This document shows, one piece after another, positions 1 to 8,309 of a stretch of 12,932 nt of DNA. The stretch is from Anaerobacillus sp. Lineage in GTDB: Bacteria; Bacillota; Bacilli; Bacillales; Anaerobacillaceae. Every line of letters begins with the position of its first letter. The first letter of the stretch is position 1. Made by a program: the position numbers and the translations under genes. The stretch is from assembly GCA_007118195.1 (NCBI GenBank), contig SKSA01000098.1, positions 1-12,932 on the forward strand, read 5' to 3'. The notes below the pieces were generated by a model that saw nothing but the letters and a program-made list of their open reading frames with translations, was not told the DNA's origin and made no database searches.

Positions 1-65
1 TTCCGCTTTTCTTTGAATAATATTAGGGTGTTCACAAAAGATAATAATAAAGAAATTTATAGGAG

Positions 66-96
66 CATTAATACTTAATTATTGGAATTATTAATG
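66..96 (+). other. AT-rich imperfect inverted repeat in the glmU leader
   Basis: CATTAATA (66-73) is the exact reverse complement of TATTAATG (89-96). Allowing a 3-nt bulge (ctt), the pairing extends inward through AATT on both sides. It lies 67 bp before the glmU start. No T tract follows, so it is not a classical terminator. It may be a leader hairpin, or simply AT-rich coincidence. Confidence 0.3.
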
Positions 97-163
97 AAAG
101 CTTGAAATGGCAACGGTTTTAAGATATATTCGTAATGGAAAAAAAGAACCGTTGGAGGTAGCT

Positions 164-1534
164 ATGAACAATCGTTATGCGGTAATTTTAGCCGCTGGTC
201 AAGGGACTAGGATGAAATCCCGTCTTTATAAAGTACTTCATTCTGTTTGTGGCAAGCCTATGGTACAACATGTAGTAGATCAAGTCTCTAAAGTTGGGGT
301 TGATGAAACTGTAGTGGTTGTAGGACATGGCGCCGAGAAGGTAAAAGAACAATTAGGTGACGGAATCTCTTATGTTTTACAGGAAGAACAACTAGGTACA
401 GGTCATGCAGTCATACAAGCGGAAGCACTTTTAAAGGATAAGGATGGAGTAACCATCGTACTTTGTGGCGACACCCCCCTTATTACAGCTAAGACGATGG
501 AAGCTTTATTAAGCTACCATGAGGAACAAGGTGCAAAAGCTACGGTTTTAACAGCCGAGGCAAGTGACCCTACAGGTTACGGGAGAATTGTTCGAGATGA
601 AAGTGGAGCTGTTAGGCGGATTGTTGAACATAAGGATGCAACGAACGAAGAACGTGCAATAACAGAAATTAATACAGGTACGTATTGCTTTGATAATGCT
701 TTATTATTTTCGGCACTGAAACTTGTTGGAAATAGTAACGTTCAAGGAGAGTATTATTTACCTGATGTTATCGAAATTCTTCAAAAAAACAAAGAATTAA
801 TTGCAGCTTTTCAAACAAATAGTTTTGACGAAACTCTAGGTGTAAATGATCGTGTTGCATTAGCTAGTGCAGAAAATATCATGAAAAATCGAATAAATGA
901 AGAGCATATGCGAAATGGGGTTACCATTATTGATCCGCAAAATACGTATATTGGCTCAGACGTTACAATCGGTATGGATACTGTTATTGAACCTGGTTCC
1001 ATCTTAAAAGGAGAAACAACGATTGGAATAGAGTGTCAAATTGGACCTCATACAGAAATAGACGACAGTGCTATTGGCGATGGTACCGTGATTAAGCAAT
1101 CTGTCGTGACGAAGAGTGAGATTGGACATCATGTTAAGATTGGCCCATTTTCTCATATTCGACCGCTTTCTCAGCTAAATGATGAAGTTAAAATCGGAAA
1201 TTTTGTAGAAGTAAAAAAATCTACGTTCGGAAAAGGAAGTAAAGCATCTCATTTAAGTTATATTGGCGATGCTGAAGTTGGTGATGATGTTAATTTAGGT
1301 TGTGGATCAATCACTGTTAATTACGATGGTGTAAAGAAACACTTAACAAAAGTTGAGGATGGAGCATTCATCGGATGTAATTCAAATTTAATTGCTCCTG
1401 TCACTATCGGCAAAAATGCCTATGTAGCAGCAGGTTCTACAATTACAAAAGATGTACCTGGTGATGCTTTAGCAATCGCTCGTCAAAGACAAACAGTAAA
1501 AAATGATTACGTTAATAAATTAAAAGGTAACTAA
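164..1534 (+). CDS. glmU: Bifunctional UDP-N-acetylglucosamine pyrophosphorylase / glucosamine-1-phosphate N-acetyltransferase
   Basis: GlmU makes UDP-GlcNAc in the cytoplasm for peptidoglycan and teichoic acid synthesis. It acetylates glucosamine-1-phosphate with acetyl-CoA and then transfers UMP from UTP. The 456-residue product has the usual family length. The N-terminal nucleotidyltransferase half (about 1-230) shows the [11 protein letters not shown] signature at 9-19, CGDTPL near 101-106 (probable metal-binding D103) and GVND with N228. The C-terminal half is a left-handed beta helix of hexapeptide repeats, with the catalytic histidine of [10 protein letters not shown] at H363 and the [11 protein letters not shown] motif after it. 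An in-frame ATG exists at 107, but only the ATG at 164 has a good ribosome binding site (ggaggt, 154-159) and gives the family N-terminus [12 protein letters not shown]. It precedes prs, as in B. subtilis. No clear promoter is visible; it may be read from upstream (spoVG in B. subtilis). Confidence 0.97.
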   Translation: MNNRYAVILAAGQGTRMKSRLYKVLHSVCGKPMVQHVVDQVSKVGVDETVVVVGHGAEKVKEQLGDGISYVLQEEQLGTGHAVIQAEALLKDKDGVTIVLCGDTPLITAKTMEALLSYHEEQGAKATVLTAEASDPTGYGRIVRDESGAVRRIVEHKDATNEERAITEINTGTYCFDNALLFSALKLVGNSNVQGEYYLPDVIEILQKNKELIAAFQTNSFDETLGVNDRVALASAENIMKNRINEEHMRNGVTIIDPQNTYIGSDVTIGMDTVIEPGSILKGETTIGIECQIGPHTEIDDSAIGDGTVIKQSVVTKSEIGHHVKIGPFSHIRPLSQLNDEVKIGNFVEVKKSTFGKGSKASHLSYIGDAEVGDDVNLGCGSITVNYDGVKKHLTKVEDGAFIGCNSNLIAPVTIGKNAYVAAGSTITKDVPGDALAIARQRQTVKNDYVNKLKGN

Positions 1535-1558
1535 ATGAATTTTATAAAATTCATTTAG
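1531..1558. repeat. Perfect 28-bp palindrome between glmU and prs
   Basis: The half-site CTAAATGAATTTTA (1531-1544) is followed directly by its exact reverse complement, with no loop. It contains the glmU stop codon (1532-1534). In RNA it could fold into an AU-rich hairpin at the 3' end of glmU. The following sequence is gcgccact, not a T run, so it is a poor intrinsic terminator. A processing or stability hairpin, or a protein-binding palindrome, would fit equally well. Confidence 0.75.
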
Positions 1559-1685
1559 CGCCACTAACTACTAGTTGAATTAAACCATTCTCAACGAAGA
1601 TGTAGTGAGATGGGACTCGTCTATTGTAATTATGAAATTCATTGGAATAAAAGTAATTAATTCATTTATGGGGGTAAGTTTGATA

Positions 1686-2636
1686 ATGGTGAAATATGGT
1701 GATCCAAGTTTAAAGGTGTTAACGCTAAATTCAAATAGGGATCTTGCTGCAGAAATTGCAGAAAAAATCGGAATTGAGTTGTCAGAGAGTTCAGTAACAA
1801 GATTTAGTGATGGCGAAGTTCAAATTAATATTGAAGAAAGTATTCGTGGTTGTGACACGTTTGTTATCCAATCTACTTGTGCTCCAGCAAATGAGCATAT
1901 TATGGAATTATTAATCATGATCGATGCTCTAAAACGAGCTTCTGCCAAAACAATTAATGTTGTTCTCCCTTACTATGGATATGCGCGTCAAGACCGAAAA
2001 GCAAGAGCCCGTGAACCAATCACAGCTAAGTTAGTTGCTAATTTACTGGAAACAGCAGGAGCAACACGTGTCATTTCATTAGATTTACACGCAACACAAA
2101 TTCAAGGCTTCTTTGATATTCCAGTCGATCAATTAGTAGGTGTACCACTTTTATCTGATTATTTCAAAGACAAGCAAATGGAGGATATCGTTATTGTTTC
2201 TCCGGATCATGGTGGAGTAGTAAGAGCGAGAAAAATGGCGGATCGCCTTAAGGCGCCAATTGCTATTATTGATAAGCGTCGTCCAAAGCCTAATGTTGCA
2301 GAAGTAATGAATATTGTTGGTAATATCGAAGGGAAAACGGCAATTATTATTGACGACATTATTGATACAGCTGGTACAATCACTCTTGCAGCTAATGCTT
2401 TAGTTGAAAATGGTGCTAAAGAAGTTTATGCGTGTTGTACGCACCCAGTTCTTTCTGGCCCAGCGATCGAAAGAATTGAACACTCAAAAATAAAAGAATT
2501 AGTCGTAACAAATACGATACCATTAAGTGACGATAAACTTATTCCTAAAATCAAGATGTTATCAGTTGCCCCTTTAATTGCAAAGGCCATTATTCATGTT
2601 CATGAAGAAAGATCAGTAAGTCAGCTTTTTGATTAA
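1686..2636 (+). CDS. prs: Ribose-phosphate pyrophosphokinase (PRPP synthase)
   Basis: Prs transfers pyrophosphate from ATP to ribose-5-phosphate, making PRPP for purine, pyrimidine, histidine, tryptophan and NAD synthesis. The 316-residue product matches bacterial class I enzymes. Landmarks are [18 protein letters not shown] in the first 60 residues, the ATP-loop region [11 protein letters not shown] (95-105), the [15 protein letters not shown] segment with H135, [12 protein letters not shown], and the PRPP-binding loop DDIIDTAGT (223-231). The open frame extends upstream to 1605, but those codons give a sequence unlike the family. The ATG at 1686 has gggggtaag (1670-1678) seven bases upstream and gives [17 protein letters not shown], which aligns with the Bacillus N-terminus. 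A TTG at 1680 is the only close alternative. It follows glmU after 151 bp with no convincing promoter of its own, so co-transcription is likely. Confidence 0.96.
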   Translation: MVKYGDPSLKVLTLNSNRDLAAEIAEKIGIELSESSVTRFSDGEVQINIEESIRGCDTFVIQSTCAPANEHIMELLIMIDALKRASAKTINVVLPYYGYARQDRKARAREPITAKLVANLLETAGATRVISLDLHATQIQGFFDIPVDQLVGVPLLSDYFKDKQMEDIVIVSPDHGGVVRARKMADRLKAPIAIIDKRRPKPNVAEVMNIVGNIEGKTAIIIDDIIDTAGTITLAANALVENGAKEVYACCTHPVLSGPAIERIEHSKIKELVVTNTIPLSDDKLIPKIKMLSVAPLIAKAIIHVHEERSVSQLFD

Positions 2637-2672
2637 AACGGTTATTTCGATGCTAATTTCTAATATTCGTCG

Positions 2673-2697
2673 GTTTAAAAACCTCTATTATGGGTAC
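2673..2697 (+). promoter_or_regulatory. Sigma-B promoter of ctc
   Basis: GTTTAA (2673-2678), a 13-bp spacer and GGGTAC (2692-2697) match the general-stress sigma-B consensus GTTTAA-N12-15-GGGTAT at 11 of 12 positions. ctc is one of the classical sigma-B-controlled genes of B. subtilis, so element, spacing and downstream gene agree. The predicted transcript starts near 2705, about 30 bases before the ctc start codon. Confidence 0.88.
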
Positions 2698-2733
2698 ACC
2701 ATATAAAGAACGAAAAATAATGAGGTGAAAACA

Positions 2734-3366
2734 ATGGGCACTATGTTAAAAGCTAGCACTCGAAATGATTTAAGAGGTTCGAAATTAAGAAAACTTCGAA
2801 GTGAAGGAAATGTCCCTGCTGTCGTTTACGGAAAGGATATTTCTAGTAAAACTGTTTTTGTAGATGAAATAGAATTTGTAAAAACAGTAAAAGTAATAGG
2901 GAAAAACGGAATTATATTCTTAGCTACTGATGAAGGAACATATCAAGTTATTGCTAATGATGTTCAAATGGATTCTTTAAAGGGGAATATCGTTCATGTT
3001 GATTTTTACAAAGTCGATATGAAGAGTGAAATGGATGCAGATGTTGCGGTCCAATTAGTCGGTGAGGCAATGGGAGTTAAAGATGGTGGAATTGTACAAC
3101 AAACGCTTCATGAAGTGTCTGTACGATCTTTACCGAGCGATATTCCTGAAGCCATTGAAATCGATATTAGTCATTTAATGATTGGAGATTCTCTTCAAGT
3201 TAGGGATATACCGAAGTCGGACAAGTACGAAATTAACAATGAACCTGAAGAAGGAATCATGACGATTTTACCACCGGTCCTAAATAACGAACCAGATGAG
3301 CAGCAGGAAGAAGCCGATAAAGAAGAAGTACAAGCTGAGGCTGATAATACAGCTCAAGAAGAATAA
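2734..3366 (+). CDS. ctc: General stress protein Ctc, L25/TL5-family 5S rRNA-binding ribosomal protein
   Basis: Ctc is the long form of ribosomal protein L25. It binds 5S rRNA in the large subunit and is induced by stress in Bacillus. The 210-residue product has an N-terminal L25 domain (about 1-90: R-D-LRGSKLRKLRSEGNVPAVVYGKD) and a C-terminal TL5-type beta domain (about 95-185: VGEAMGVKDGGIVQQTLHEVSVRSLPSDIPEAIEIDIS, ending near ILPP). It closes with a strongly acidic tail rich in E and D, as in other Ctc proteins. GAGGTG (2722-2727) lies six bases before the ATG at 2734. The in-frame GTG at 2725 overlaps that ribosome binding site, so it is not used as the start here. The gene has its own sigma-B promoter and terminator. 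Confidence 0.93.
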   Translation: MGTMLKASTRNDLRGSKLRKLRSEGNVPAVVYGKDISSKTVFVDEIEFVKTVKVIGKNGIIFLATDEGTYQVIANDVQMDSLKGNIVHVDFYKVDMKSEMDADVAVQLVGEAMGVKDGGIVQQTLHEVSVRSLPSDIPEAIEIDISHLMIGDSLQVRDIPKSDKYEINNEPEEGIMTILPPVLNNEPDEQQEEADKEEVQAEADNTAQEE

Positions 3367-3373
3367 TACTTAT

Positions 3374-3404
3374 AAGGTATAGCCTCACGGTTATGCCTTT
3401 TTTT
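3374..3404 (+). terminator. Intrinsic terminator after ctc
   Basis: AAGGTATAGCC (3374-3384) pairs with GGTTATGCCTT (3389-3399) over 11 base pairs, two of them G-U, around a TCAC loop. A run of T follows directly (3398-3404). It lies eight bases after the ctc stop codon and closes the sigma-B unit. Confidence 0.85.
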
Positions 3405-3427
3405 ACGAAAACTAATTTATCGAACGG

Positions 3428-3462
3428 AGAGAAACCGGTCAGCAATTTACATGCCAGATGGT
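3428..3462 (+). repeat. Short dispersed repeat, copy A (partial)
   Basis: The 9-mer agagaaacc (3428-3436) and the 17-mer tttacatgccagatggt (3446-3462) recur in the same order at 8279-8287 and 8293-8309, separated by 9 bases here and 5 there. Both copies would encode YMPDG in the frame of the embedded ATG. After the 17-mer this copy diverges; here the frame stops after MPDGKLL. It sits in the spacer between ctc and pth. Confidence 0.6.
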
Positions 3463-3496
3463 AAACTGTTATGAAGATTTTGTAGAAAAAGAACTT

Positions 3497-3522
3497 GATA
3501 AAGGATTTTACGTACTTTTATC
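3497..3522 (+). repeat. Inverted repeat upstream of pth
   Basis: GATAAAGG (3497-3504) pairs with CTTTTATC (3515-3522) over eight base pairs with one G-U, around a 10-nt loop. No T tract follows. It lies 53 bp before the pth start. Its function is unknown, and it may be coincidental in this AT-rich DNA. Confidence 0.35.
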
Positions 3523-3575
3523 GAACTATAAATAATAGCAGAACAGGCATAACGTAAGAAAGTGAGGAAATATAG

Positions 3576-4133
3576 GTGAAGTTAATTGTTGGGTTAGGGA
3601 ACCCTGGGAAAAAATATGAAGCAACGAGGCATAATGTCGGTTTTTGTGTGATCGATGAGTTAGCTAAAAACTTAAATATTTCATTGAATCAAGAGAAATG
3701 GAAGGGCTTATTCGGATTTGAAACGATCAATGGTGAAAAGGTTTTCTTATTAAAGCCCCTTACTTATATGAATTTGTCTGGAGAATCGATAAGGCCATTA
3801 ATGGACTTTTATAAAATCCCACTCGAAGATGTTCTTGTCATTTACGATGATTTAGATTTACCACCAGGAAAGATTCGCTTACGACAGAAAGGTGGTCATG
3901 GTGGCCATAATGGTATAAAATCATTATTAGCACACCTTGGTAGTGAAAATTTCAAAAGAATTAGAATAGGTGTAGGAAGACCAGAGCCAGGGGAACCTGT
4001 AGCCAATTACGTTCTTAGTACGTTTTCACCTAGTGAAAAGATTGAAGTCACAGAGGCCATTCAAGAGGCAACCAAAGCTAGTGAAACTTGGATAAGTGAA
4101 GACTTTTTAGCCGTAATGAATAGTTTTAATTAA
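3576..4133 (+). CDS. pth: Peptidyl-tRNA hydrolase (Pth, SpoVC)
   Basis: Pth cleaves the ester bond of peptidyl-tRNAs that drop off ribosomes and so recycles tRNA. It is called spoVC in B. subtilis because a mutant allele blocks sporulation. The 185-residue product has the normal length. Active-site motifs are visible: GLGNPG (6-11, with N9), the catalytic histidine in ATRHNVGF (H19), LTYMNLSG (N66), [13 protein letters not shown] (91-103, the catalytic acidic residue probably D92) and [11 protein letters not shown] (N112). The start is GTG at 3576, with GAGG (3564-3567) eight bases upstream, and it gives the canonical [11 protein letters not shown]. No upstream in-frame start fits. It lies after the ctc terminator, so it needs its own promoter in 3405-3575; I could not identify one with confidence. 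Confidence 0.96.
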   Translation: MKLIVGLGNPGKKYEATRHNVGFCVIDELAKNLNISLNQEKWKGLFGFETINGEKVFLLKPLTYMNLSGESIRPLMDFYKIPLEDVLVIYDDLDLPPGKIRLRQKGGHGGHNGIKSLLAHLGSENFKRIRIGVGRPEPGEPVANYVLSTFSPSEKIEVTEAIQEATKASETWISEDFLAVMNSFN

Positions 4134-4138
4134 GTGTT

Positions 4139-4168
4139 GCATACATTTTTCCTTAATAGTTCATACTA
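4139..4168 (+). promoter_or_regulatory. Forespore (sigma-F/sigma-G) promoter of fin
   Basis: GCATA (4139-4143) matches the forespore -35 consensus GHATR. After 18 bp comes CATACTA (4162-4168), an exact match to the sigma-G -10 form CATWHTA. In the sigma-F form (GGNNANNHTR), the ten bases from 4159 miss only the second G. It starts six bases after the pth stop and gives a leader of about 97 nt. In B. subtilis, fin is transcribed in the forespore under sigma-F and sigma-G, which fits. Confidence 0.78.
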
Positions 4169-4271
4169 TAATAAGATTTTTTCAACGACAGATTTATCTT
4201 TTTTCTGAAAAAGAGGGAGCGGTTGAGAAATTTAATTCACATAATATGGTTACTATTAGGGAGGAATTAGC

Positions 4272-4502
4272 ATGGCAATCCACTATCAGTGTCGCCATTG
4301 TGGAGTTGACGTAGGGAAAATTGAAGAAAGTCACCTAAATAGTGAAAAGTTAGGGTTTCATCAGTTAGATCATAGTGAAAGGTCAGAAATGATTCAGTAT
4401 GATGAAGCAGGAGATATGCACGTTAAAACAATTTGTGAAGACTGTCATGAGGCGCTAGATAGAAATCCGCAATTTCATGAAAATCCTACATTTATTCAAT
4501 AA
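4272..4502 (+). CDS. fin: Anti-sigma-F factor Fin (YabK family)
   Basis: Fin is a small zinc-ribbon-like protein. In B. subtilis it is made in the forespore and inhibits sigma-F, helping the switch from sigma-F to sigma-G. The 76-residue product has the family length. It carries two CxxC pairs, C7-RH-C10 near the N-terminus and C55-ED-C58 near the C-terminus, that would bind one zinc. The first is within HYQCRHCG and the second within [23 protein letters not shown]. The ATG at 4272 has ggagg at 4260-4264 in the preceding ten or so bases. A forespore-type promoter lies at 4139-4168, and the position between pth and mfd is the same as in B. subtilis. No truncation is seen. Confidence 0.93.
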   Translation: MAIHYQCRHCGVDVGKIEESHLNSEKLGFHQLDHSERSEMIQYDEAGDMHVKTICEDCHEALDRNPQFHENPTFIQ

Positions 4503-4639
4503 ACCTTATTTAGATTGAAGATGTTGAATTTTTGTATTATTTTATGGGTCAAAGTAAAAAAAGCTACAACTATTTTTACGAAAATGAATAATTAAAAATA
4601 ATAGAATACTTAATTTTTATAAAAGTTATGCATGATTTA

Positions 4640-4665
4640 GCTTTGGTTTATACCAAGGCATTTTT
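4640..4665 (+). terminator. Intrinsic terminator between fin and mfd
   Basis: GCTTTGG (4640-4646) pairs with CCAAGGC (4653-4659), seven base pairs with one T-G, around a TTTATA loop. A and then five T residues follow (4661-4665). It ends 53 bp before mfd and probably ends the pth/fin transcripts. The stem is short, so it may be leaky. I see no confident mfd promoter in the rest of the 4503-4718 spacer. Confidence 0.65.
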
Positions 4666-4718
4666 CCGTTAATGAAAACGTTGGGGGAGGAACTTTTAAA
4701 AAAAGGGGGGACAGAGCA

Positions 4719-7700
4719 TTGTTAGGTTTGAAAAAGTTTTTTTTACAAGATGATGACGTTCGAGCGGTATTAGATGGCATAGAGGCCCAGCTAAGTGAAC
4801 AAATGATTTCTGGCTTAACAGGTTCGGCTAGAACGTTATTATTAGCATCTGTTTTTGAACAAACGAAACGACCACAGTTGATTGTGACAAATAATTTATA
4901 TCAGGCTCAGAAGTTGTATGACGATCTTGTCGGACTGATCGGTGAAGATGCTGTTTATTTATATCCTGTAAACGAATTAATTTCTTCCGAAATTGCCGTA
5001 GCTAGTCCAGAGATGAGAGGGCAGCGAATTGAAGTATTAAATTACTGGAGCGAACAAGAAACTGGAATTGTGATTACGCCAATTGCTGGTTTAAGAAGGT
5101 TGTTACCGCCTAAAGAAATTTGGCGTCAGTGCCAGCTTAATTTTAAAGTTGGTGATGAAATAAATGTGGAAGAAAAACTCGATAAGCTCGTACAAGCAGG
5201 TTTTCAAAGATCGGAAATGGTTTCTGGCCCGGGGCAATTCAGTTTGCGGGGTGGGATCATCGATATTTATCCTTTAACTGAAGAAATGCCGTTACGGATT
5301 GAGTTATTCGATACTGAAGTGGATTCAATTCGTTTTTTTGACGTGGATACACAAAGGTCTCAAAAACAATTAAACGAGATTAATATTGGTCCTGCCCAAG
5401 AAGTGATTATGTATGAGGAGCATTTTAGGCGAGGGGCTGAAAATTTAAAGCAAGGTCTATCTAGTAGTTTAGCAAAAATAAATGATGCAAAAGTAAAAGA
5501 AGATATGCTTGAGCAAATTTCATATGAGATTGAATTATTGAGTGGGAAAAACTCCTTTGAAGGTATGTATAAGTATATGTCCTTGTATTATGACAAGGTG
5601 ACAACGTTAATGGACTATTTACCGAACAATGGTGTTGTCTTCATTGACGAAATTAGTCGGGTACAAGAAATGGGAGTAAGCCTAGATAAAGAAGAAGCAG
5701 AATGGCAAACAACTTTACTAGGACAAGGAGCTGTAATTTCAAATTTAAAAATGTCTAAGCACCTTGATGAAATTATTGAGGAATCTAAAGCACCGTTCCT
5801 ATATTTCTCCCTTTTCTTAAGGCATGTTCCTAACACGAGTCCGAAAAATATTATCAACTTTAATTGTAAAACGATGCAAAATTTTCACGGACAACTTAAC
5901 CTTTTAAAAAATGAGGTGGAGCGCTGGACAAAAGCTCAATATAAAGTTGCTATAGTCGCACAGGAGAAAGAACGGGCGAAGCGAATCGATCATATTTTGG
6001 AAGATTATAAGATTGAAGCAACCGTAGTTGATAGTCATACAGAACTTGTCACAGGCTCTTGTCAAATATTGGTAGGGCAATTAAGTGGTGGCTTTGAGTT
6101 ACCGTTACAAAAATTGATCGTGATTACTGAAGAAGAGATTTTTACCAAAAAAGCAAAACGACCGAAAAGAAAACAAAAATTATCAAATGCTGAAAGAATA
6201 AAAAATTATTCAGAGTTAAAAGTCGGGGACCTAGTTGTTCATATCAATCACGGGATTGGTAAGTACTTAGGGATAAAAACACTTGAAATTAATGGGATTC
6301 ATAAAGATTATATGCACATCACTTATGCAGGTAATGACAAATTATATGTTCCTGTTGAGCAAATTGATCAAGTTCAAAAATATGTGGGATCTGAAGATAA
6401 AGAGCCGAAAATTTACGCACTAGGCGGAAGTGACTGGAAAAAGGTTAAGAAGAAAGTACAATCTTCTGTTGAAGATATTGCTGATGACTTAATAAAGCTT
6501 TATGCAGAGCGTGAAGCTAGCATTGGTTATGCATTTTCAGAAGATGGACCTGAACAAAGAGAGTTTGATTCATCTTTCCCTTACGAAGAAACAGAAGATC
6601 AAATTCGTTGTATCGAAGAAATTAAAGAAGATATGGAGAAAGAACGTCCCATGGATCGCTTGCTCTGTGGTGATGTAGGTTATGGAAAAACTGAAGTTGC
6701 TATTCGGGCGGCATTTAAAGCGATTATGGATGGTAAACAAGTAGCACTTCTCGTTCCAACAACCATATTAGCGCAGCAACATTATGAAACGATCCGCGAA
6801 CGTTTTGCTGATCATCCCATTAATATTGGTTTGTTAAGTCGTTTTAGAACGAGGAAAGAACAAAATGAAACATTAAAAGGGCTAAAATCAGGGATTGTTG
6901 ATATTGCCATAGGTACTCATCGCCTTTTATCGAAAGATGTTCACTATAAAGATCTTGGCTTATTAATTATTGATGAAGAACAACGCTTCGGGGTTACTCA
7001 TAAAGAGAAAATTAAACGGTTAAAAGCAAATGTTGATGTGTTAACGTTGACTGCAACTCCGATACCGCGGACATTACATATGTCAATGTTAGGAGTTAGG
7101 GATTTATCTGTGATTGAAACTCCACCTGAAAATCGCTTCCCTGTACAAACGTATGTCGTAGAATTTAATGAAGCTCTCGTTCGTGAGGCGATTGAGAGAG
7201 AGCTTAGTAGGGGAGGGCAAGTTTATTTTCTTTATAACAGGGTAGAAGAAATATCCCAAATGGCTGATAGAATTTCAATGCTTGTCCCAGATGCTAGAGT
7301 TTCTTTTGCTCATGGTAAGATGAATGAAACGGAGTTAGAAACTGTCATCATTGATTTCTTGGAAGGGAACAGTGATGTTTTAGTGACGACGACGATTATC
7401 GAAACCGGTGTCGATATTCCTAACGTCAATACGTTAATCGTATATAACGCAGACAAAATGGGCTTGTCGCAATTATATCAATTGCGCGGGCGTGTCGGTC
7501 GCTCTAATCGAGTTGCTTATTCGTACTTTACTTATCAAAAGGATAAAGTGTTAACAGAGGTAGCTGAAAAACGACTTCAAGCAATTAAGGAATTTACAGA
7601 GCTAGGCAGTGGTTTTAAAATTGCGATGCGTGACTTATCGATTCGCGGTGCAGGAAACTTATTAGGATCTCAACAACACGGCTTTATCGCCTCTGTAGGA

Positions 7701-8243
7701 TTCGATTTATATTCACAAATGTTAAAAGATGCGATTGAAGAGCGAAAAGGCAATAAGTCGGAACAAGTGAAACAAAATGAAGTTGAAATGGACCTTAATG
7801 TCGATGCCTATATTCCAGAATCATACATTGTCGACTCTAAGCAAAAAATTGATATGTATAAACGTTTTAAATCGATACAATCAGAAGAAGACATTGTTGA
7901 TCTTCAAGGTGAAATGATTGACCGTTTTGGAGATTTTCCAAAAGAAGTAAATTATTTATTTAAAATTTCTGCCATTAAGTTGTTAGCAGCTCAAGAAGGC
8001 GTGGAATCAATTTCAGAAAATAATCACCAATGCGCGATTTTGTTGTCAGAAAAAGAAAGCCAAAATATTGATGGGATGAAGTTGTTTGAATTAATTAGTA
8101 AAATGAGTCGTGAGATTGGTGTAGGTACTGCTGGTAATAAAATAAAAATAAATATAAAAACGAAAAAGTTTGAACCTCTGAAGTATTTAGAGTTAATTGA
8201 GGAGATATTATCTAAACTATGGACGGTAAAAAAAGAAGCTTAA
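4719..8243 (+). CDS. mfd: Transcription-repair coupling factor Mfd
   Basis: Mfd is an ATP-dependent DNA translocase. It binds RNA polymerase stalled at a lesion, pushes it off and recruits UvrA for nucleotide excision repair. The 1174-residue product is full length. The UvrB-homology region includes YPVNELISSEIAVASPE and RGGIIDIYPL. The RNA-polymerase-interacting domain starts near 500 (VGDLVVHINHGIGKYLG). The motor follows: Walker A GDVGYGKTE near 650, DEEQRFG near 751, LTATPIPRTLHMSM, and the RecG-like LYQLRGRVGRSNR near 920. The C-terminal UvrA-masking domain begins near DLNVDAYIPESYI. The start is TTG at 4719, chosen because a strong aagggggg (4703-4710) lies eight bases upstream and no in-frame ATG fits the family N-terminus. 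The stop at 8241-8243 is followed by a 469-bp gap with no obvious terminator. Confidence 0.97.
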   Translation: MLGLKKFFLQDDDVRAVLDGIEAQLSEQMISGLTGSARTLLLASVFEQTKRPQLIVTNNLYQAQKLYDDLVGLIGEDAVYLYPVNELISSEIAVASPEMRGQRIEVLNYWSEQETGIVITPIAGLRRLLPPKEIWRQCQLNFKVGDEINVEEKLDKLVQAGFQRSEMVSGPGQFSLRGGIIDIYPLTEEMPLRIELFDTEVDSIRFFDVDTQRSQKQLNEINIGPAQEVIMYEEHFRRGAENLKQGLSSSLAKINDAKVKEDMLEQISYEIELLSGKNSFEGMYKYMSLYYDKVTTLMDYLPNNGVVFIDEISRVQEMGVSLDKEEAEWQTTLLGQGAVISNLKMSKHLDEIIEESKAPFLYFSLFLRHVPNTSPKNIINFNCKTMQNFHGQLNLLKNEVERWTKAQYKVAIVAQEKERAKRIDHILEDYKIEATVVDSHTELVTGSCQILVGQLSGGFELPLQKLIVITEEEIFTKKAKRPKRKQKLSNAERIKNYSELKVGDLVVHINHGIGKYLGIKTLEINGIHKDYMHITYAGNDKLYVPVEQIDQVQKYVGSEDKEPKIYALGGSDWKKVKKKVQSSVEDIADDLIKLYAEREASIGYAFSEDGPEQREFDSSFPYEETEDQIRCIEEIKEDMEKERPMDRLLCGDVGYGKTEVAIRAAFKAIMDGKQVALLVPTTILAQQHYETIRERFADHPINIGLLSRFRTRKEQNETLKGLKSGIVDIAIGTHRLLSKDVHYKDLGLLIIDEEQRFGVTHKEKIKRLKANVDVLTLTATPIPRTLHMSMLGVRDLSVIETPPENRFPVQTYVVEFNEALVREAIERELSRGGQVYFLYNRVEEISQMADRISMLVPDARVSFAHGKMNETELETVIIDFLEGNSDVLVTTTIIETGVDIPNVNTLIVYNADKMGLSQLYQLRGRVGRSNRVAYSYFTYQKDKVLTEVAEKRLQAIKEFTELGSGFKIAMRDLSIRGAGNLLGSQQHGFIASVGFDLYSQMLKDAIEERKGNKSEQVKQNEVEMDLNVDAYIPESYIVDSKQKIDMYKRFKSIQSEEDIVDLQGEMIDRFGDFPKEVNYLFKISAIKLLAAQEGVESISENNHQCAILLSEKESQNIDGMKLFELISKMSREIGVGTAGNKIKINIKTKKFEPLKYLELIEEILSKLWTVKKEA

Positions 8244-8278
8244 CTCGTTGGTTAGTTGGTTAATTGGAAAGTTGGAAA

Positions 8279-8309
8279 AGAGAAACCTGACTTTTACATG
8301 CCAGATGGT
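8279..8309 (+). repeat. Short dispersed repeat, copy B
   Basis: This copy shares agagaaacc (8279-8287) and tttacatgccagatggt (8293-8309) with copy A at 3428-3462. It continues into the structured, open-frame region described at 8256-8483. Downstream, TTGACAAAGAAGGAT near 8354-8368 resembles TTGATAAAGGAT after copy A (3495-3506), so the homology may be longer than the exact match. Confidence 0.6.

Noticed and set aside
13..47. TTGAAT and TAATAA as a glmU promoter
   Set aside because: The spacer would be 23 bp, too long for a sigma-A promoter, and no better pair was found nearby.
107..163. Upstream extension of the glmU frame to an ATG at 107
   Set aside because: There is no ribosome binding site before 107, and the added residues do not resemble the GlmU N-terminus. 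ggaggt before 164 decides the start.
221..260. Serine in place of the proline in the GlmU stretch LHSVCGKPM
   Set aside because: This position varies among GlmU proteins (E. coli differs too), and all catalytic motifs are intact, so it is not a sign of lost function.
1605..1685. Upstream extension of the prs frame to an ATG at 1605
   Set aside because: The extra 27 residues are unlike any PRPP synthase, while gggggtaag and family alignment support 1686.
3495..3532. TTGATA with TATAAA as a pth promoter
   Set aside because: The spacing (26 bp) is wrong, and the TTTTAT alternative gives only 15 bp with a weak -10.
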